Both the position numbers and the translations under genes were made by a program. A stretch of 64,000 nt of DNA from DASSBG01 sp963800395 (lineage in GTDB: Bacteria; Pseudomonadota; Gammaproteobacteria; Xanthomonadales; Rhodanobacteraceae): assembly GCA_963800395.1 (NCBI GenBank), contig CAWDBD010000028.1, forward strand, positions 186,001 through 250,000, in the 5' to 3' direction. How positions within the stretch are numbered: the stretch's first letter is position 1; the number at the start of each line of letters is the position of its first letter. This document shows positions 38,257-47,630 of the stretch, piece after piece. A model generated the notes under the pieces. That model did no database searches. It was not told the origin of the DNA and saw only the letters and a program-made list of their open reading frames with translations.

Positions 38257-39018
38257 TCAGGCCTTCAATCGGTAGCCGGTCCTGAATATCCACCAAACGA
38301 TACCCAGGCACAACGCCAGGAACAGCACGATCATGCCCAGGCTCAATCCGACCTGGACATCGGCAATGCCATAGAAGCTCCAGCGGAATCCGCTGATCAG
38401 GTAGACCACCGGGTTGAGCAGAGTGATTTTCTGCCAGATTGGCGGGAGCATGTCCAGGGAATAGAAGCTGCCACCAAGGAAAGTCAGCGGAGTGACAATC
38501 AGGAGGGGTACCAGCTGCAATTTCTCGAAATTGTCGGCCCATATCCCGATGATGAAGCCGAACAGGCTGAAGGTCACCGCAGTAAGAATCAGAAACAGCA
38601 TCATCCACACCGGATGCTCAATGCGCAAAGGTACGAACAACGCGGCGGTGGCAAGAATGATCAGCCCGAGTATGACCGATTTGGTGGCCGCAGCACCGGC
38701 GTAGCTGAGCACTATCTCGATATAGGAAACGGGCGCAGAAAGGATTTCGTATATCGTGCCGGTGAACTTCGGAAAGTAGATGCCGAACGAGGCGTTGGAG
38801 ATGCTCTGGGTCAGCAGGGACAGCATGATCAGACCGGGTACGATGAATGCACCGTAGCTGACCCCCTGCACGTCGGTGATGCGCGAACCGATTGCAGACC
38901 CGAACACGACGAAGTAGAGCGATGTCGAGATCACCGGAGCCACAATGCTTTGCAGCAAGGTGCGCCTGGCGCGAGCCATCTCGAACAGATAGATCGCACG
39001 AATTGCGTGCCAGTTCAT
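38257..39018 (-). CDS. ABC-2 type transporter permease
   Basis: 253 residues with six predicted membrane segments and the ABC-2 membrane fold (IVPGLIMLSLLTQSISNAS, VIGFIIGIW-like C-terminal helices). It pairs with the ATPase encoded immediately upstream; its ATG overlaps that gene's stop (ATGA). The pair resembles E. coli YadG/YadH and multidrug or polysaccharide exporters of the ABC-2 class; the natural substrate is unknown. The gene ends directly at the 285-bp inverted-repeat element. Confidence 0.92.
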   Translation of the reverse strand: MNWHAIRAIYLFEMARARRTLLQSIVAPVISTSLYFVVFGSAIGSRITDVQGVSYGAFIVPGLIMLSLLTQSISNASFGIYFPKFTGTIYEILSAPVSYIEIVLSYAGAAATKSVILGLIILATAALFVPLRIEHPVWMMLFLILTAVTFSLFGFIIGIWADNFEKLQLVPLLIVTPLTFLGGSFYSLDMLPPIWQKITLLNPVVYLISGFRWSFYGIADVQVGLSLGMIVLFLALCLGIVWWIFRTGYRLKA

Positions 39019-39986
39019 GGCTTGACCTTCCTTTCACTGACAAGACTGACAAAGATCTCTTCCAGCGAGCTCTGCTCGGTATCGAGATCACGGAACTGTA
39101 TGTCCGCTGCCCCCAGGTCTTTCAGCAGTGATGTGATCCCGGTATGTTCGCCCTGGGTATCGTAGGTATAAACCAGCTCGCAACCGTCCTGCGACAATTC
39201 AAGCCGGTGCTGTGCCAGGTCAGCGGGTACCGACTCGATCGATTGAGTCAATTGCAGTACCAGACGCTTTTCCCCCAACTTGCGCATCAACTCGCTGGTG
39301 TCATCCACCAGCATGATTTCGCCCTTGTTGATCACGCCAATGCGGTCGGCCATGTTTTCGGCCTCCTCGATGTAGTGCGTGGTCAAAATGATGGTCACTC
39401 CGCGTTGGCGCAAGCCACTGACCACGTTCCACATGTCGCGACGCAGCTCGACATCGACACCGGCGGTCGGTTCGTCCAGGAACAGGATGTCCGGCTCGTG
39501 AGAAAGGGCCTTGGCGATCATGACGCGACGCTTCATGCCGCCGGAAAGGGTCATGATCGGATTGTCCTTCTTGTCCCACAGGGACAGATCACGCAGGACT
39601 TTCTCGATGTGCGCCGGATCTGGCGGTTTGCCGAAGACGCCACGGCTGAAGCTGACCGTAGCCCAGACGCTGGTAAAGGCATCGGTGGTCAATTCCTGCG
39701 GCACCAGCCCGACCTTCCTGCGGGCGGCACGATAATCGGCCACTACATCGTGACCCGCCGCCAGCACATGGCCGGTACTGGGGTTGACGATGCCGCAGAT
39801 GATGTTGATGAGCGTTGTCTTGCCCGCCCCGTTGGGACCAAGCAGGGCGAATATTTCGCCATGTCGTATCTCCAGACTGACACTTTTCAGTGCCTGAAAT
39901 CCGGAACCATAGGTCTTGCCAACGCCCGAAATGGACACCGCTATGCTGCCGTTCGCAGCGCTTTGGGTGTTGTCGGAATCAGTCAA
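39015..39986 (-). CDS. ABC-2 type transporter ATP-binding protein
   Basis: 323 residues from a TTG start that reads TTGACTGATTCC; GAGG lies about ten bases upstream. Walker A LLGPNGAGKTTL, signature LSGGMKRRVMIAKAL, Walker B DILFLDEPTAGVD and the switch His in ILTTHYIEEAE are complete. The C-terminal 80 residues form the accessory domain typical of YadG/DrrA-type subunits. It energises export through the overlapping permease gene. No other operon members are visible, and the upstream 409 bases are non-coding. Confidence 0.93.
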   Translation of the reverse strand: MTDSDNTQSAANGSIAVSISGVGKTYGSGFQALKSVSLEIRHGEIFALLGPNGAGKTTLINIICGIVNPSTGHVLAAGHDVVADYRAARRKVGLVPQELTTDAFTSVWATVSFSRGVFGKPPDPAHIEKVLRDLSLWDKKDNPIMTLSGGMKRRVMIAKALSHEPDILFLDEPTAGVDVELRRDMWNVVSGLRQRGVTIILTTHYIEEAENMADRIGVINKGEIMLVDDTSELMRKLGEKRLVLQLTQSIESVPADLAQHRLELSQDGCELVYTYDTQGEHTGITSLLKDLGAADIQFRDLDTEQSSLEEIFVSLVSERKVKP

Positions 39987-40395
39987 TTGAGGTGGTCCTC
40001 GAGCAAAGTCATGAACACAACGCCAAACTGCAGAGCCGGCGCCTGGTCGGCAAGGAGTCAGGACTCAGATCCCTGTGGCATCGCACCCGGGCCCAGACGT
40101 GCAGCTCATCCTGACTGAATGGCTGCGGCTGCGCGCTGTCCAAGGTGAGGAAGTTCGAATGGAGACCATCTTGCTTCGATCCCCGGGCTTGCCACGCGCT
40201 ATTGTGGCCCGGTCGATGCATAGATGCCATACCGGCATGCCGTGTTCCATCCGGCCTTGTGGTGCTCGATCCGTTGGCATCGCTACCCTGTGTGCCCCGG
40301 GGTCTGCGCTACACTGGGCTTGGAATCAGGTCGCTGTCTGATTTCGAATGCCTGGACAGCCACCGTATCTCGCTAAGCTGGCGGAGCGTTACACG
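39987..40395. other. 409-base divergent intergenic region
   Basis: Lies between the minus-strand ABC-2 operon and the plus-strand secreted hypothetical gene. No credible gene, tRNA or clear promoter pair is seen; it must hold the promoters of both flanking units. Confidence 0.4.
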
Positions 40396-40956
40396 ATGAA
40401 ACAGACTTGCCCTGCACGGTGGTCGGGTATCGTCCTTGGTATCGCGCTGCTGACAACGCAGCCTGCCTTGGGCCGCGACCAGCCCAGCCATGTCCCCCCT
40501 TGCGAGGGTGCGCAACATCACCAATTCGACTTCTGGATCGGCAACTGGCAGGTGACCAATCCCGCTGGCAAGGTGGTCGGCCACAACCGCGTCGAGCGAA
40601 TCGAGAACGGCTGTGGTATCCAGGAGAACTGGCGCAGTACTACCGGGGTTACCGGCCGCAGCATCAATGCCTGGTCCCGACAGGATGGTCGTTGGCATCA
40701 AACCTGGCTTGGCAGCGGCGGCATGCTGCTGCAGCTTGCCGGCGGGCTGCGTGACGGCAGCATGGTACTGGAAGGCAAGACGGCCGGAGCCGACGGCAAG
40801 AATGTGCGGCAGCGCATAAGCTGGACACCGCAAGCCAATGGCCGCGTGCGCCAGCACTGGCAACAGTCACGTGACGGCGGCGAGAGCTGGACCACGGTCT
40901 TCGACGGCTTGTACACAAGATCTGCCCAGGCCAAGACGGAGCATGCGGGCAATTGA
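40396..40956 (+). CDS. exported hypothetical protein, DUF1579-like
   Basis: 186 residues beginning with a signal peptide (GIVLGIALLTTQPALGRD). The mature part starts with HHQFDFWIGNWQVTNPAGK and is a predicted beta-barrel of alternating strands rich in Trp and Gly, like lipocalin-type proteins that carry the FDFWIGxW signature. The end of the frame, GESWTTVFDGLY, is also typical. Function is unknown; a ligand-binding periplasmic protein is plausible. GGAG lies about ten bases before the ATG. The downstream corA gene begins 38 bases later on the same strand. Confidence 0.72.
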   Translation: MKQTCPARWSGIVLGIALLTTQPALGRDQPSHVPPCEGAQHHQFDFWIGNWQVTNPAGKVVGHNRVERIENGCGIQENWRSTTGVTGRSINAWSRQDGRWHQTWLGSGGMLLQLAGGLRDGSMVLEGKTAGADGKNVRQRISWTPQANGRVRQHWQQSRDGGESWTTVFDGLYTRSAQAKTEHAGN

Positions 40957-40993
40957 GCGGAACAATGGCGCGGACCTGCGTCACGGAGGTGCC

Positions 40994-41965
40994 ATGATCA
41001 GCATCAAGGCCTGGGCTGGCGGCGGCCAGCCAGCACAAGAGATTGACCCTGCAGCATTTGTCCTGACCGACATCGGGTCATGGCAAACGGTGTGGATCGA
41101 CCTTTCCGGCGAGGATGCCGACGGGCACCGCCAGTTCATGAAGCGGCGCCTGCATCTGCCCAGACTGGCCATCGAGGATGCCATGCATGAGCGGCATCCG
41201 CCCAAGCTCGAGGCCCTGGATGACGGCTGGTTCTTTTTGCTCTTGCGCGGGTTCGACGCCGGCAGTACCAGTGTGAAATTCGGAACCATCCAGCTGCCCA
41301 TGTTCTGGCGCGACAATCTGCTGGTGACGCGTCACGCCAAAGCATCGGCGAGCATCCGTGAAGTCGAGCAGGCGCTTTCCGACGGCTCGCAGAAGCCACC
41401 TGAAGGCACCGGTGCCCTGCTCTACGCCATCGTGCGAAGACTGCTGGACCGCTACCTGCCCATCCTGCTCAAGCTGGAAGGCCGCCTTGAGGAAATCGAG
41501 GACGTGCTGCTCCAGCGCCCGGATGATCGTCTACTGTCGGAATTGATGGAATACAGCAGTCAACTCAAGAGGCTTCGGCGCATCAGTGCCTATCACGAGA
41601 AATGCTTCACCAGTCTGGGCACACACGATCCCGCGCAGCACGGTCTCAGGCGCGCTCAGCTGACCGATCTGCTGGAGCATGCAGAGCGCCTAAACAGCCT
41701 GGCCACGCTGCACTCGGAGATCACATCCAATCTCATTGATGGCTACCTGTCGGTTTCCGCACACCGGCTCAACAACGTGATGCGCGTGCTGACGGTAGTC
41801 ACGGTGCTGTTCGTTCCCTTGACCTTCATTGCCGGAGTGTACGGAATGAACTTCGAGTTCATGCCGGAGTTGCACTGGCGCTACAGCTATTTTGTTGTCG
41901 TCGGGGTCATGCTCGCGCTAGCCATCAGTCTGCTGCTCATTTTCCGCCGCAAGAACTGGATTTGA
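40994..41965 (+). CDS. CorA-family divalent metal transporter
   Basis: 323 residues; the GGAGGT Shine-Dalgarno fixes the start. CorA/ZntB fold: a cytoplasmic alpha/beta N-domain, a long helical stalk, then two C-terminal membrane helices joined by the selectivity motif GMN in GVYGMNFEFMP, ending with a basic RRKNW tail. It conducts Mg2+, Co2+ or, in ZntB relatives, Zn2+; sequence alone does not separate these. It follows the secreted hypothetical gene by 38 bases and may be cotranscribed. Confidence 0.93.
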   Translation: MISIKAWAGGGQPAQEIDPAAFVLTDIGSWQTVWIDLSGEDADGHRQFMKRRLHLPRLAIEDAMHERHPPKLEALDDGWFFLLLRGFDAGSTSVKFGTIQLPMFWRDNLLVTRHAKASASIREVEQALSDGSQKPPEGTGALLYAIVRRLLDRYLPILLKLEGRLEEIEDVLLQRPDDRLLSELMEYSSQLKRLRRISAYHEKCFTSLGTHDPAQHGLRRAQLTDLLEHAERLNSLATLHSEITSNLIDGYLSVSAHRLNNVMRVLTVVTVLFVPLTFIAGVYGMNFEFMPELHWRYSYFVVVGVMLALAISLLLIFRRKNWI

Positions 41966-42091
41966 GCGGTAGACATTTGCAGGCCACCTGGCAGTTGTAG
42001 CCGTTCCCAAGATCGCGTATGTTGCCATACGGGTGAGACGGGCCGGCGCTGTCGTGCCGCCAACAAACTGGCAAACAGGGGTACTTGATTC

Positions 42092-43552
42092 ATGGCAATC
42101 TGGCAGCGCTTGACCGCGATCAAGCAAGTGGAGGCGGCGACTCTCGCGGAGAACGAACTGGATCGATCACTCGGTCCCTGGGCTCTCACGGCGCTGGGCA
42201 TCGGCGCCATCATCGGTACCGGCATTTTTGTGCTTACCGGTGTGGCGGCCGCCAACAACGCCGGTCCCGCGCTGATGCTTTCATTCGTCGTCGCCGGTGC
42301 CGTGTGTGGTCTTGCCGCCCTGTGCTACGCCGAGTTCGCATCCCTGATTCCGGCATCGGGATCGGCCTATTCATACGCCTACTCGACCATGGGCGAACTT
42401 CTGGCCTGGTTCATTGGCTGGGATCTGATCCTCGAATACCTGGTCTCGATCGGTGCCGTTGCGGTGGGCTGGGCGGGGTACTTCACCGCGTTCCTGCGCC
42501 ACTTCGGCCTGATTTTTCCGGAGGCGCTTCGTGCTGCCCCGCTGGCCAAGGGTGAAGGGGCCGTCGCCATTGTCACCACCGGCCACATCATGAATCTGCC
42601 TGCGATGCTGATCGTGATGGCCATCACGGCCTTGTGCTACTTCGGCATTCGCCAATCATCGAAAGTAAATATCTGGATCGTGCTGCTGAAACTTGCTGTC
42701 ATCATTGCCTTCATCGGGTTTGGCGCCTACTACATCGTGCCGGACAACTGGCATCCGTTCATTCCCGAGCGCATCGTCGATGCTACCGGCCCGCACTTCG
42801 GCGTACTGGGGATTTTCGAAGGTGCGGCCATCATCTTCTTTGCCTACATCGGATTCGATGCCGTCTCCACTGCTGCGCAGGAGGCCAAGAATCCGCAGCG
42901 GGATATGCCCATGGGCATCATCGCGTCGCTGGTCATTTGCACGATTCTGTACATTGTGGTCGCCGGCGTGCTCACCGGCATGATTCCCTACTCCGAGCTC
43001 AACGTGCCGCATCCGGTCGCCTATGCCGTGGAGCAGGTCCCGCAATTGAAATACTGGCTGGCGCCGCTGATCGAGATTGGCGCCATCCTGGGTCTTTCGT
43101 CCGTGATTCTGGTGATGATGATCGGCCAACCACGCATCTTCTATGCCATGGCCAAGGACGGGCTTTTCCCGAAAGTGTTTGCCAGGGTGCACCCGAAATA
43201 CAAGACGCCACACATCAACACCCTGATAACCGGTGGCATCGCCACGGTCATGGCCGGCTTGTTGCCGATCGACATTCTGGCCGAGATGACCAACATCGGA
43301 ACGCTATCGGCATTCTTCGTGGTCTGCCTGGCGGTACTGATTCTGCGTTATACCCGTCCGGACCTGAAGCGCAGCTTCAGCGTGCCAGTGCCGTGGCTGA
43401 CCTGCCTGCTTGGCGCCGGGGGATGTGCCTACCTCATTTACAGTCTCCCGGTGGATACCTGGATCCGCATGGCCGGCTGGGCCGTGCTCGGTTTCGTGAT
43501 CTACTTCAGCTACGGTTTCCACAACAGCAAGCTGCGTGGCCCGCAACCCTGA
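42092..43552 (+). CDS. APC-superfamily cationic amino acid permease
   Basis: 486 residues with about 12 membrane helices. The N-terminal block SLGPWALTALGIGAIIGTG is the substrate-binding GxG-containing TM1 of the CAT-type APC family, and FAYIGFDAVSTAAQEAKNP is the TM6-7 signature. It is predicted to import an amino acid with protons; the CAT subgroup suggests a broad or cationic specificity but the substrate is not determined. It is followed, convergently, by a host-attachment-like gene 24 bases beyond its stop. Confidence 0.93.
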   Translation: MAIWQRLTAIKQVEAATLAENELDRSLGPWALTALGIGAIIGTGIFVLTGVAAANNAGPALMLSFVVAGAVCGLAALCYAEFASLIPASGSAYSYAYSTMGELLAWFIGWDLILEYLVSIGAVAVGWAGYFTAFLRHFGLIFPEALRAAPLAKGEGAVAIVTTGHIMNLPAMLIVMAITALCYFGIRQSSKVNIWIVLLKLAVIIAFIGFGAYYIVPDNWHPFIPERIVDATGPHFGVLGIFEGAAIIFFAYIGFDAVSTAAQEAKNPQRDMPMGIIASLVICTILYIVVAGVLTGMIPYSELNVPHPVAYAVEQVPQLKYWLAPLIEIGAILGLSSVILVMMIGQPRIFYAMAKDGLFPKVFARVHPKYKTPHINTLITGGIATVMAGLLPIDILAEMTNIGTLSAFFVVCLAVLILRYTRPDLKRSFSVPVPWLTCLLGAGGCAYLIYSLPVDTWIRMAGWAVLGFVIYFSYGFHNSKLRGPQP

Positions 43553-43576
43553 CGATGCCCCTCACGGCGGCAAAAC

Positions 43577-43972
43577 TCAGACCAGAGCTTTCTCGATATC
43601 CTGCAGCGGTGACTTGGTCATGGTCTTGGCAACTTCCCTGATCAGTCGCCGCCGCGTTTCGGCGTGGAGCTGTGGACGTATCTGACCCAGCGTTTGCGGG
43701 TCGGCCATGAGTACAAGGTGCTCGAATTCATCGTTGAGCGCCGCGGCATTGAGCCACCTGGCCAACTGTTTGGCGAATGTGGCTTCGTCGGTCGATTGGC
43801 CATCGGATTCGGGAGGTCGGTGACCTGATGGTCCGTCGTCATCAAGGTTGCTGGGCCCCAGCATCCGCTCCTGTTTCAGGGACACATCCACCGCTGTGCC
43901 GACATTGGCAAGCAGACGGGCCTCGGTTCCGTCAGCAATGAGGACCCAGGTTGCGGTCGGAATTCGTTGCAT
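43577..43972 (-). CDS. host-attachment-protein-like (Host_attach) protein
   Basis: 131 residues from the ATG that follows AAGGAGA. The N-terminus TWVLIADGTEARLL and the later FEHLVLMADPQTLGQIRPQL place it in the family named after an Agrobacterium protein required for attachment to plant cells; the fold resembles the release-factor eRF1 domain 3 and the actual function is unclear. HAETRRRLIREVAKTMTKSP near the C-terminus is typical. It is a single gene between an amino-acid permease and a DUF1543 gene, transcribed oppositely to both. Confidence 0.82.
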   Translation of the reverse strand: MQRIPTATWVLIADGTEARLLANVGTAVDVSLKQERMLGPSNLDDDGPSGHRPPESDGQSTDEATFAKQLARWLNAAALNDEFEHLVLMADPQTLGQIRPQLHAETRRRLIREVAKTMTKSPLQDIEKALV

Positions 43973-44147
43973 GGCTGGTCTCCTTGCAGAAAGGTACAAA
44001 CTCTGGCGCCATGAGAGCATGCAATGTATTAACTCCGGATGACGCAGCGTATCCGGCCATGCACGTCTGCCCGGTCATGCCAGGCCATGTACGCCCGCGG
44101 GCTGGTCACAATGCAGACCTTCCACCCCTCTTTAAACAGGATCTGTC

Positions 44148-44693
44148 ATGTCTGACCATCTGATTGCCTGCGTGCTCGGCGGTTCTGCACCAGGAGCAAA
44201 AACCGAATTGCACGATGTTGCCTTTGCCATTGGCAATTCTGTGGACCTCATACACGAGCAATTGCTGGAGAGCTGGTTCGGCGAACCGCACGGTTTGCAC
44301 ATTGACGCATGGGTGATCCTGGACACGGTCGATGGCCATCGGGTTCGGCTGCAGCCGACCGCATCGGATAACGGCTTGAGTCTGTACTTCATCAACCTGG
44401 GCGGCTATCGAGCGGGCGAGTTCGGCGAGCGACACGCATGGTGGTTCTTTGTCGCTCCCAGCAAGGCCGAGGCCAAGGCCAGGGCCAGGCAGTCGCTGCT
44501 GCAGGATTGCGAGCAGATCCACAAGGATGATCTGCATGATGTTGACGACTGCCTGCAGGTTTCGACCGTTGCGGGTTGGCACATCCATCTGGATGCAGAT
44601 CCCGACGCCGCAGCGCCCAAGGTCAGCAACGGCTACTGGCCTTTGCCCGCCAGTACCATCAAGGCATGGACGGAACGACACGACCCACGGTGA
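44148..44693 (+). CDS. DUF1543 domain protein
   Basis: 181 residues. Starts LIACVLGGSAPGAKTELHD, a signature of DUF1543, with the second conserved block LYFINLGGYRAGEFGERH and a C-terminal VDDCLQV segment that looks like a second copy of the fold. AGGA lies about eight bases before the ATG. It is cytoplasmic with no membrane segment. Function is unknown in the family; no informative neighbours are present. Confidence 0.82.
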   Translation: MSDHLIACVLGGSAPGAKTELHDVAFAIGNSVDLIHEQLLESWFGEPHGLHIDAWVILDTVDGHRVRLQPTASDNGLSLYFINLGGYRAGEFGERHAWWFFVAPSKAEAKARARQSLLQDCEQIHKDDLHDVDDCLQVSTVAGWHIHLDADPDAAAPKVSNGYWPLPASTIKAWTERHDPR

Positions 44694-44893
44694 TGCCAGC
44701 AGCACCACCACCAAACCGCTGTGCTGTGGTCCACCAGTACCAGACTGTATCGCAGCGGCCACAGGGCCCCACTGCGCTACACTCCATACCCGAGTGCACA
44801 AGCGAGCTGTCCGGTTCCATGCGCAGGTGAACGCCAACCGACCGATCGAGTGAGCTGAAGCAGTGGCCAATCCGAACGACTTCCGGAGACATC

Positions 44894-45679
44894 ATGAATC
44901 GAGTTCACATGCAGCCCCTGCTTACCGCCTGTTTCGCCGCGCTCGTGCTGACTGCCTGCGGGGGCCAATCCGCGGACTCCGGCACATCAGCCAAATCGGC
45001 CGATGCCACTTCGATCGATCAGGCAGCGCAATCTGAGGCGTCTTCGGCCACCTCTGATCTCGATGCTTTCGGCGGTGAGGATATCTGCAGCATTCTTGAC
45101 CAGAATGCCCTGACCACCCTGTTTTCTCCGAAAGCCGAGGTTGAAACACGCAGCCGGGTGAACAAGCGGGGGGCATCCTGCACATGGAGCTGGCCGCGCC
45201 CCGACGCGGAAGAGCGCCGCCAGGCCCTGGTCAAGGCGATGATGGCGCGCATGAAATCAGGAGCGAAGACTCGCCCGGACGACAAGACGGCCTACTCGCT
45301 CAACTACACGGTGCGGGTGGAGCTTCAGGACACCCATGCTACCGCACGGAATTTTGTCCCGCGCAAGTTGAGCGAGGGCGAGCTGCAGGCGCAGATTGCG
45401 CGGATGAAAAAGCGTACCCAGGAACGCCTGACCGACCGCCAGAAGCTGGCCATGGCGCAAACAGGGATGGGCGGCATGGCAGGGCGCCTCCTGCGCAAGG
45501 CAAATCAGCGCGAGGTCATCAATGCTGTCGGAGATGCGGCCTACTGGGTGCCCGTCGGCAACGGCACGCTACACGTTCTCAACGGCGACAAGGTGGTCCT
45601 CATATCTTCGTCACTCGCTGATGACAAGCAGGGACGAATTGACGCGGCCAGGAAAATCTACGCATCCATTGCACGTTGA
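44894..45679 (+). CDS. putative lipoprotein of unknown function
   Basis: 261 residues with an LTACGG lipobox at about residue 22, so it is expected to be acylated. A low-complexity Ser/Ala/Asp linker follows. The mature domain has ICSILDQNALTTLF and a Cys pair (ICSIL, ASCTWSW), reminiscent of DUF3558-type lipoproteins, then an Arg/Lys-rich helical insert (about 130-200, MKKRTQERLTDRQKL) and the block INAVGDAAYWVP near the C-terminus. I do not recognise a function. The next lipoprotein gene begins about 88 bases later. Confidence 0.72.
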   Translation: MNRVHMQPLLTACFAALVLTACGGQSADSGTSAKSADATSIDQAAQSEASSATSDLDAFGGEDICSILDQNALTTLFSPKAEVETRSRVNKRGASCTWSWPRPDAEERRQALVKAMMARMKSGAKTRPDDKTAYSLNYTVRVELQDTHATARNFVPRKLSEGELQAQIARMKKRTQERLTDRQKLAMAQTGMGGMAGRLLRKANQREVINAVGDAAYWVPVGNGTLHVLNGDKVVLISSSLADDKQGRIDAARKIYASIAR

Positions 45680-45767
45680 TGATCCGATCGCGAAAACGCC
45701 GGTGATTGCAACTGCTCCGCATTGGCGCGCGTCCATTCATGCAAACAGCTACGGAGATGGACCTGAA

Positions 45768-46610
45768 ATGATTGAAAATTCCGGATCAAGGCCACGCGCC
45801 CCCACTCGCCCGGCAAATGCCGTCCACGCTCAAGCTGCGGCTGCAGGCCGTTCAGGTCACCGCACGCGGGCCCGAAACGCCATGTTCTGCATCTGCATTC
45901 TGGCCGTCATGCTGGCGCTGGGAGGATGCGCTGCCGGCGGCGACATCACCAAGCCGATACCGAGTGCCTTCTACCCAGCCCCGGAAAAGGCTCAGCGTAC
46001 CGTCGTGATGCTGCCAGGGATTGCCGATGATCTTGCAGCCTTGCAGGAACGCAAGGTTGCCAGCCTGATCCAGGCTGTCTGGCCTGACGCCGATGTGGTG
46101 CTGACCGGCTTGACCCTGCCCTTCTACAAGCAGGGCGAGGCGGCCCAACGTCTGCACGATGAGGTCATCCGCCGTTACCGCAAGGCGGGGCAGCCACTCT
46201 GGTTGGCCGGCATCTCGCTCGGCGGCATGGGGGTGCTCCTCTATGACCGGCAGTATCAGGGCGACGCCAGAGGGATGTTGTTGATGTCGCCCTATCTTGG
46301 CGAAGATGGCATTCGCGAGCAGATTCGGGCGGCCGGGGGACTGTCACAATGGGATCCGGGCCCAGCGCAGGCCATCGATGCCAGCAACTTTCAGCACGAG
46401 CTCTGGCGTTATATCAAGAGCTGGCAGACTGAACCGCCGCGCACCAACAGCGCTTGGCTGGCCTACGGTGCCAATGAGAAATTTCGCGAGCCCGACAGCA
46501 TGATCGCACCCCTGTTCCCGACGGATCACGTGATCGTGTTGCCCGGCAGGCACAACTGGAACCTGTGGCAGCGCGCTTTCCCGCTACTTCTGAAGCGTGC
46601 GGACCACTGA
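45768..46610 (+). CDS. alpha/beta-hydrolase-fold lipoprotein
   Basis: 280 residues from the ATG that has ACGGAGAT about ten bases upstream; an alternative ATG at 45882 would start right at the signal sequence (ICILAVMLALGGCAAGG, lipobox LGGC) but lacks a Shine-Dalgarno. An alpha/beta hydrolase core is shown by RTVVMLPGIADDLA, the nucleophile elbow AGISLGGMGVLL and the late His in VLPGRHNWNLW. It is an envelope-anchored esterase or lipase-like enzyme of unknown substrate. It lies downstream of another lipoprotein gene. Confidence 0.78.
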   Translation: MIENSGSRPRAPTRPANAVHAQAAAAGRSGHRTRARNAMFCICILAVMLALGGCAAGGDITKPIPSAFYPAPEKAQRTVVMLPGIADDLAALQERKVASLIQAVWPDADVVLTGLTLPFYKQGEAAQRLHDEVIRRYRKAGQPLWLAGISLGGMGVLLYDRQYQGDARGMLLMSPYLGEDGIREQIRAAGGLSQWDPGPAQAIDASNFQHELWRYIKSWQTEPPRTNSAWLAYGANEKFREPDSMIAPLFPTDHVIVLPGRHNWNLWQRAFPLLLKRADH

Positions 46611-46784
46611 TCGCCCCGCGAGGTTGACAGGCACCGGTGGCGCCGTGCGCCCTGCTGTGTGATCAACATGCTGACGGGACGGCGCATGCGTGAATGAATG
46701 GGTTCCCGCCCTGGCCGGGCCAGGCTTGTGGCCAGGACGGTCTGCTGGTTACCACTGGATGGGCGGCAACTGCCGTGAACCCGC

Positions 46785-47192
46785 TCAACCTGCTCCGGAC
46801 GTGTCAGTTTTGGCGCAATGATCATTTTTGCAGGGAAAGTCCACCTTGTAGCTGGCACCCGGGCGCAGCTGGACACCGAATCGCGTGCCCATGGTGTTTC
46901 CATCCTTGATCAAGGTCACCATGTAGACGCCCAGCGGCAGGGCCCGCACGGCGTATCGGCCGTTGTCCTTCACCTTCGTTTTGCGCCGCATCCCTCCGCG
47001 ACCCTCGATAAGAATAATGTCTCCTGCCGGAGCATGACCAACGATGGAGCCGCTGGTCGCCTGTGCACGTGACATGATTGGCGCAGCCAACCCCAGGACA
47101 CCGGCAGCCAGCATCATGAGAGCCAACAATCCAGCGCGGGCCTGCGCCGCGCCATTTCCCCATACCCGGGTTCTATGCATACTTTTGTTCAC
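46785..47192 (-). CDS. small exported protein with a single carboxypeptidase-regulatory-like domain
   Basis: 135 residues from a GTG preceded by GAAGGAG. A signal sequence (ARAGLLALMMLAAGVLGLAA) is followed by one beta-sandwich of about 75 residues: GSIVGHAPAGDIILIEG, KDNGRYAVRALPLGVYMVTL. This is the plug-less N-terminal domain seen in many Xanthomonadales TonB-dependent receptors, but no receptor barrel follows. A C-terminal Cys pair lies in FPCKNDHCAK. It may be a stand-alone periplasmic binding protein or a receptor remnant. The GTG start is uncertain by four codons. Confidence 0.68.
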   Translation of the reverse strand: MNKSMHRTRVWGNGAAQARAGLLALMMLAAGVLGLAAPIMSRAQATSGSIVGHAPAGDIILIEGRGGMRRKTKVKDNGRYAVRALPLGVYMVTLIKDGNTMGTRFGVQLRPGASYKVDFPCKNDHCAKTDTSGAG

Positions 47193-47630
47193 ACCGACTC
47201 CTTCATTTGTCTGACGATCAAATCCGCAGAACGTATCCGTGCCTGAGCAGTATCTGGAATACGTCGCGGCGCAACAGTGAATATTGAATCAAGCCCCTTT
47301 TTTGCCCCTGTGTCTCTGCAGAAGCCCGCTTCGGCAGGGTCCTTGTACCAAACGCGCATGGCGCTGCTGCGTTGACAGCGGGCACCGGATGGCATGCATC
47401 CGGGATTCATCACGATGGTGTCTGGCGGAGTGCAGGGCTGGCATATCGGTAGCCAGGCGGATGGCATGGCGCCTCGCCGGTGCACTTGCGCTATCGCCGC
47501 AGCGCCGAGGCGGTGCGCGAATACCGAACCGTTCCTGAACCGCGCTACAGGAACTTGAATCCGACAACAGACGCAGGACGTATCTACATGTGCTTCCAAG
47601 CCGCGAAGCGGAAATAATGGAGACAAGCTC
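47193..47630. other. 438-base divergent intergenic region with a short inverted repeat
   Basis: Contains no convincing gene. An inverted repeat GTTCCTG-10 bases-CAGGAAC at 47531-47554 lies about 80 bases before the fasciclin ATG and could be an operator; no matching promoter hexamers were picked with confidence. Confidence 0.4.

Noticed and set aside
47381..47404. Palindrome around CCGGATGGCATGCATCCGG
   Set aside because: Short stem with no associated promoter or U-run; probably chance in GC-rich DNA.
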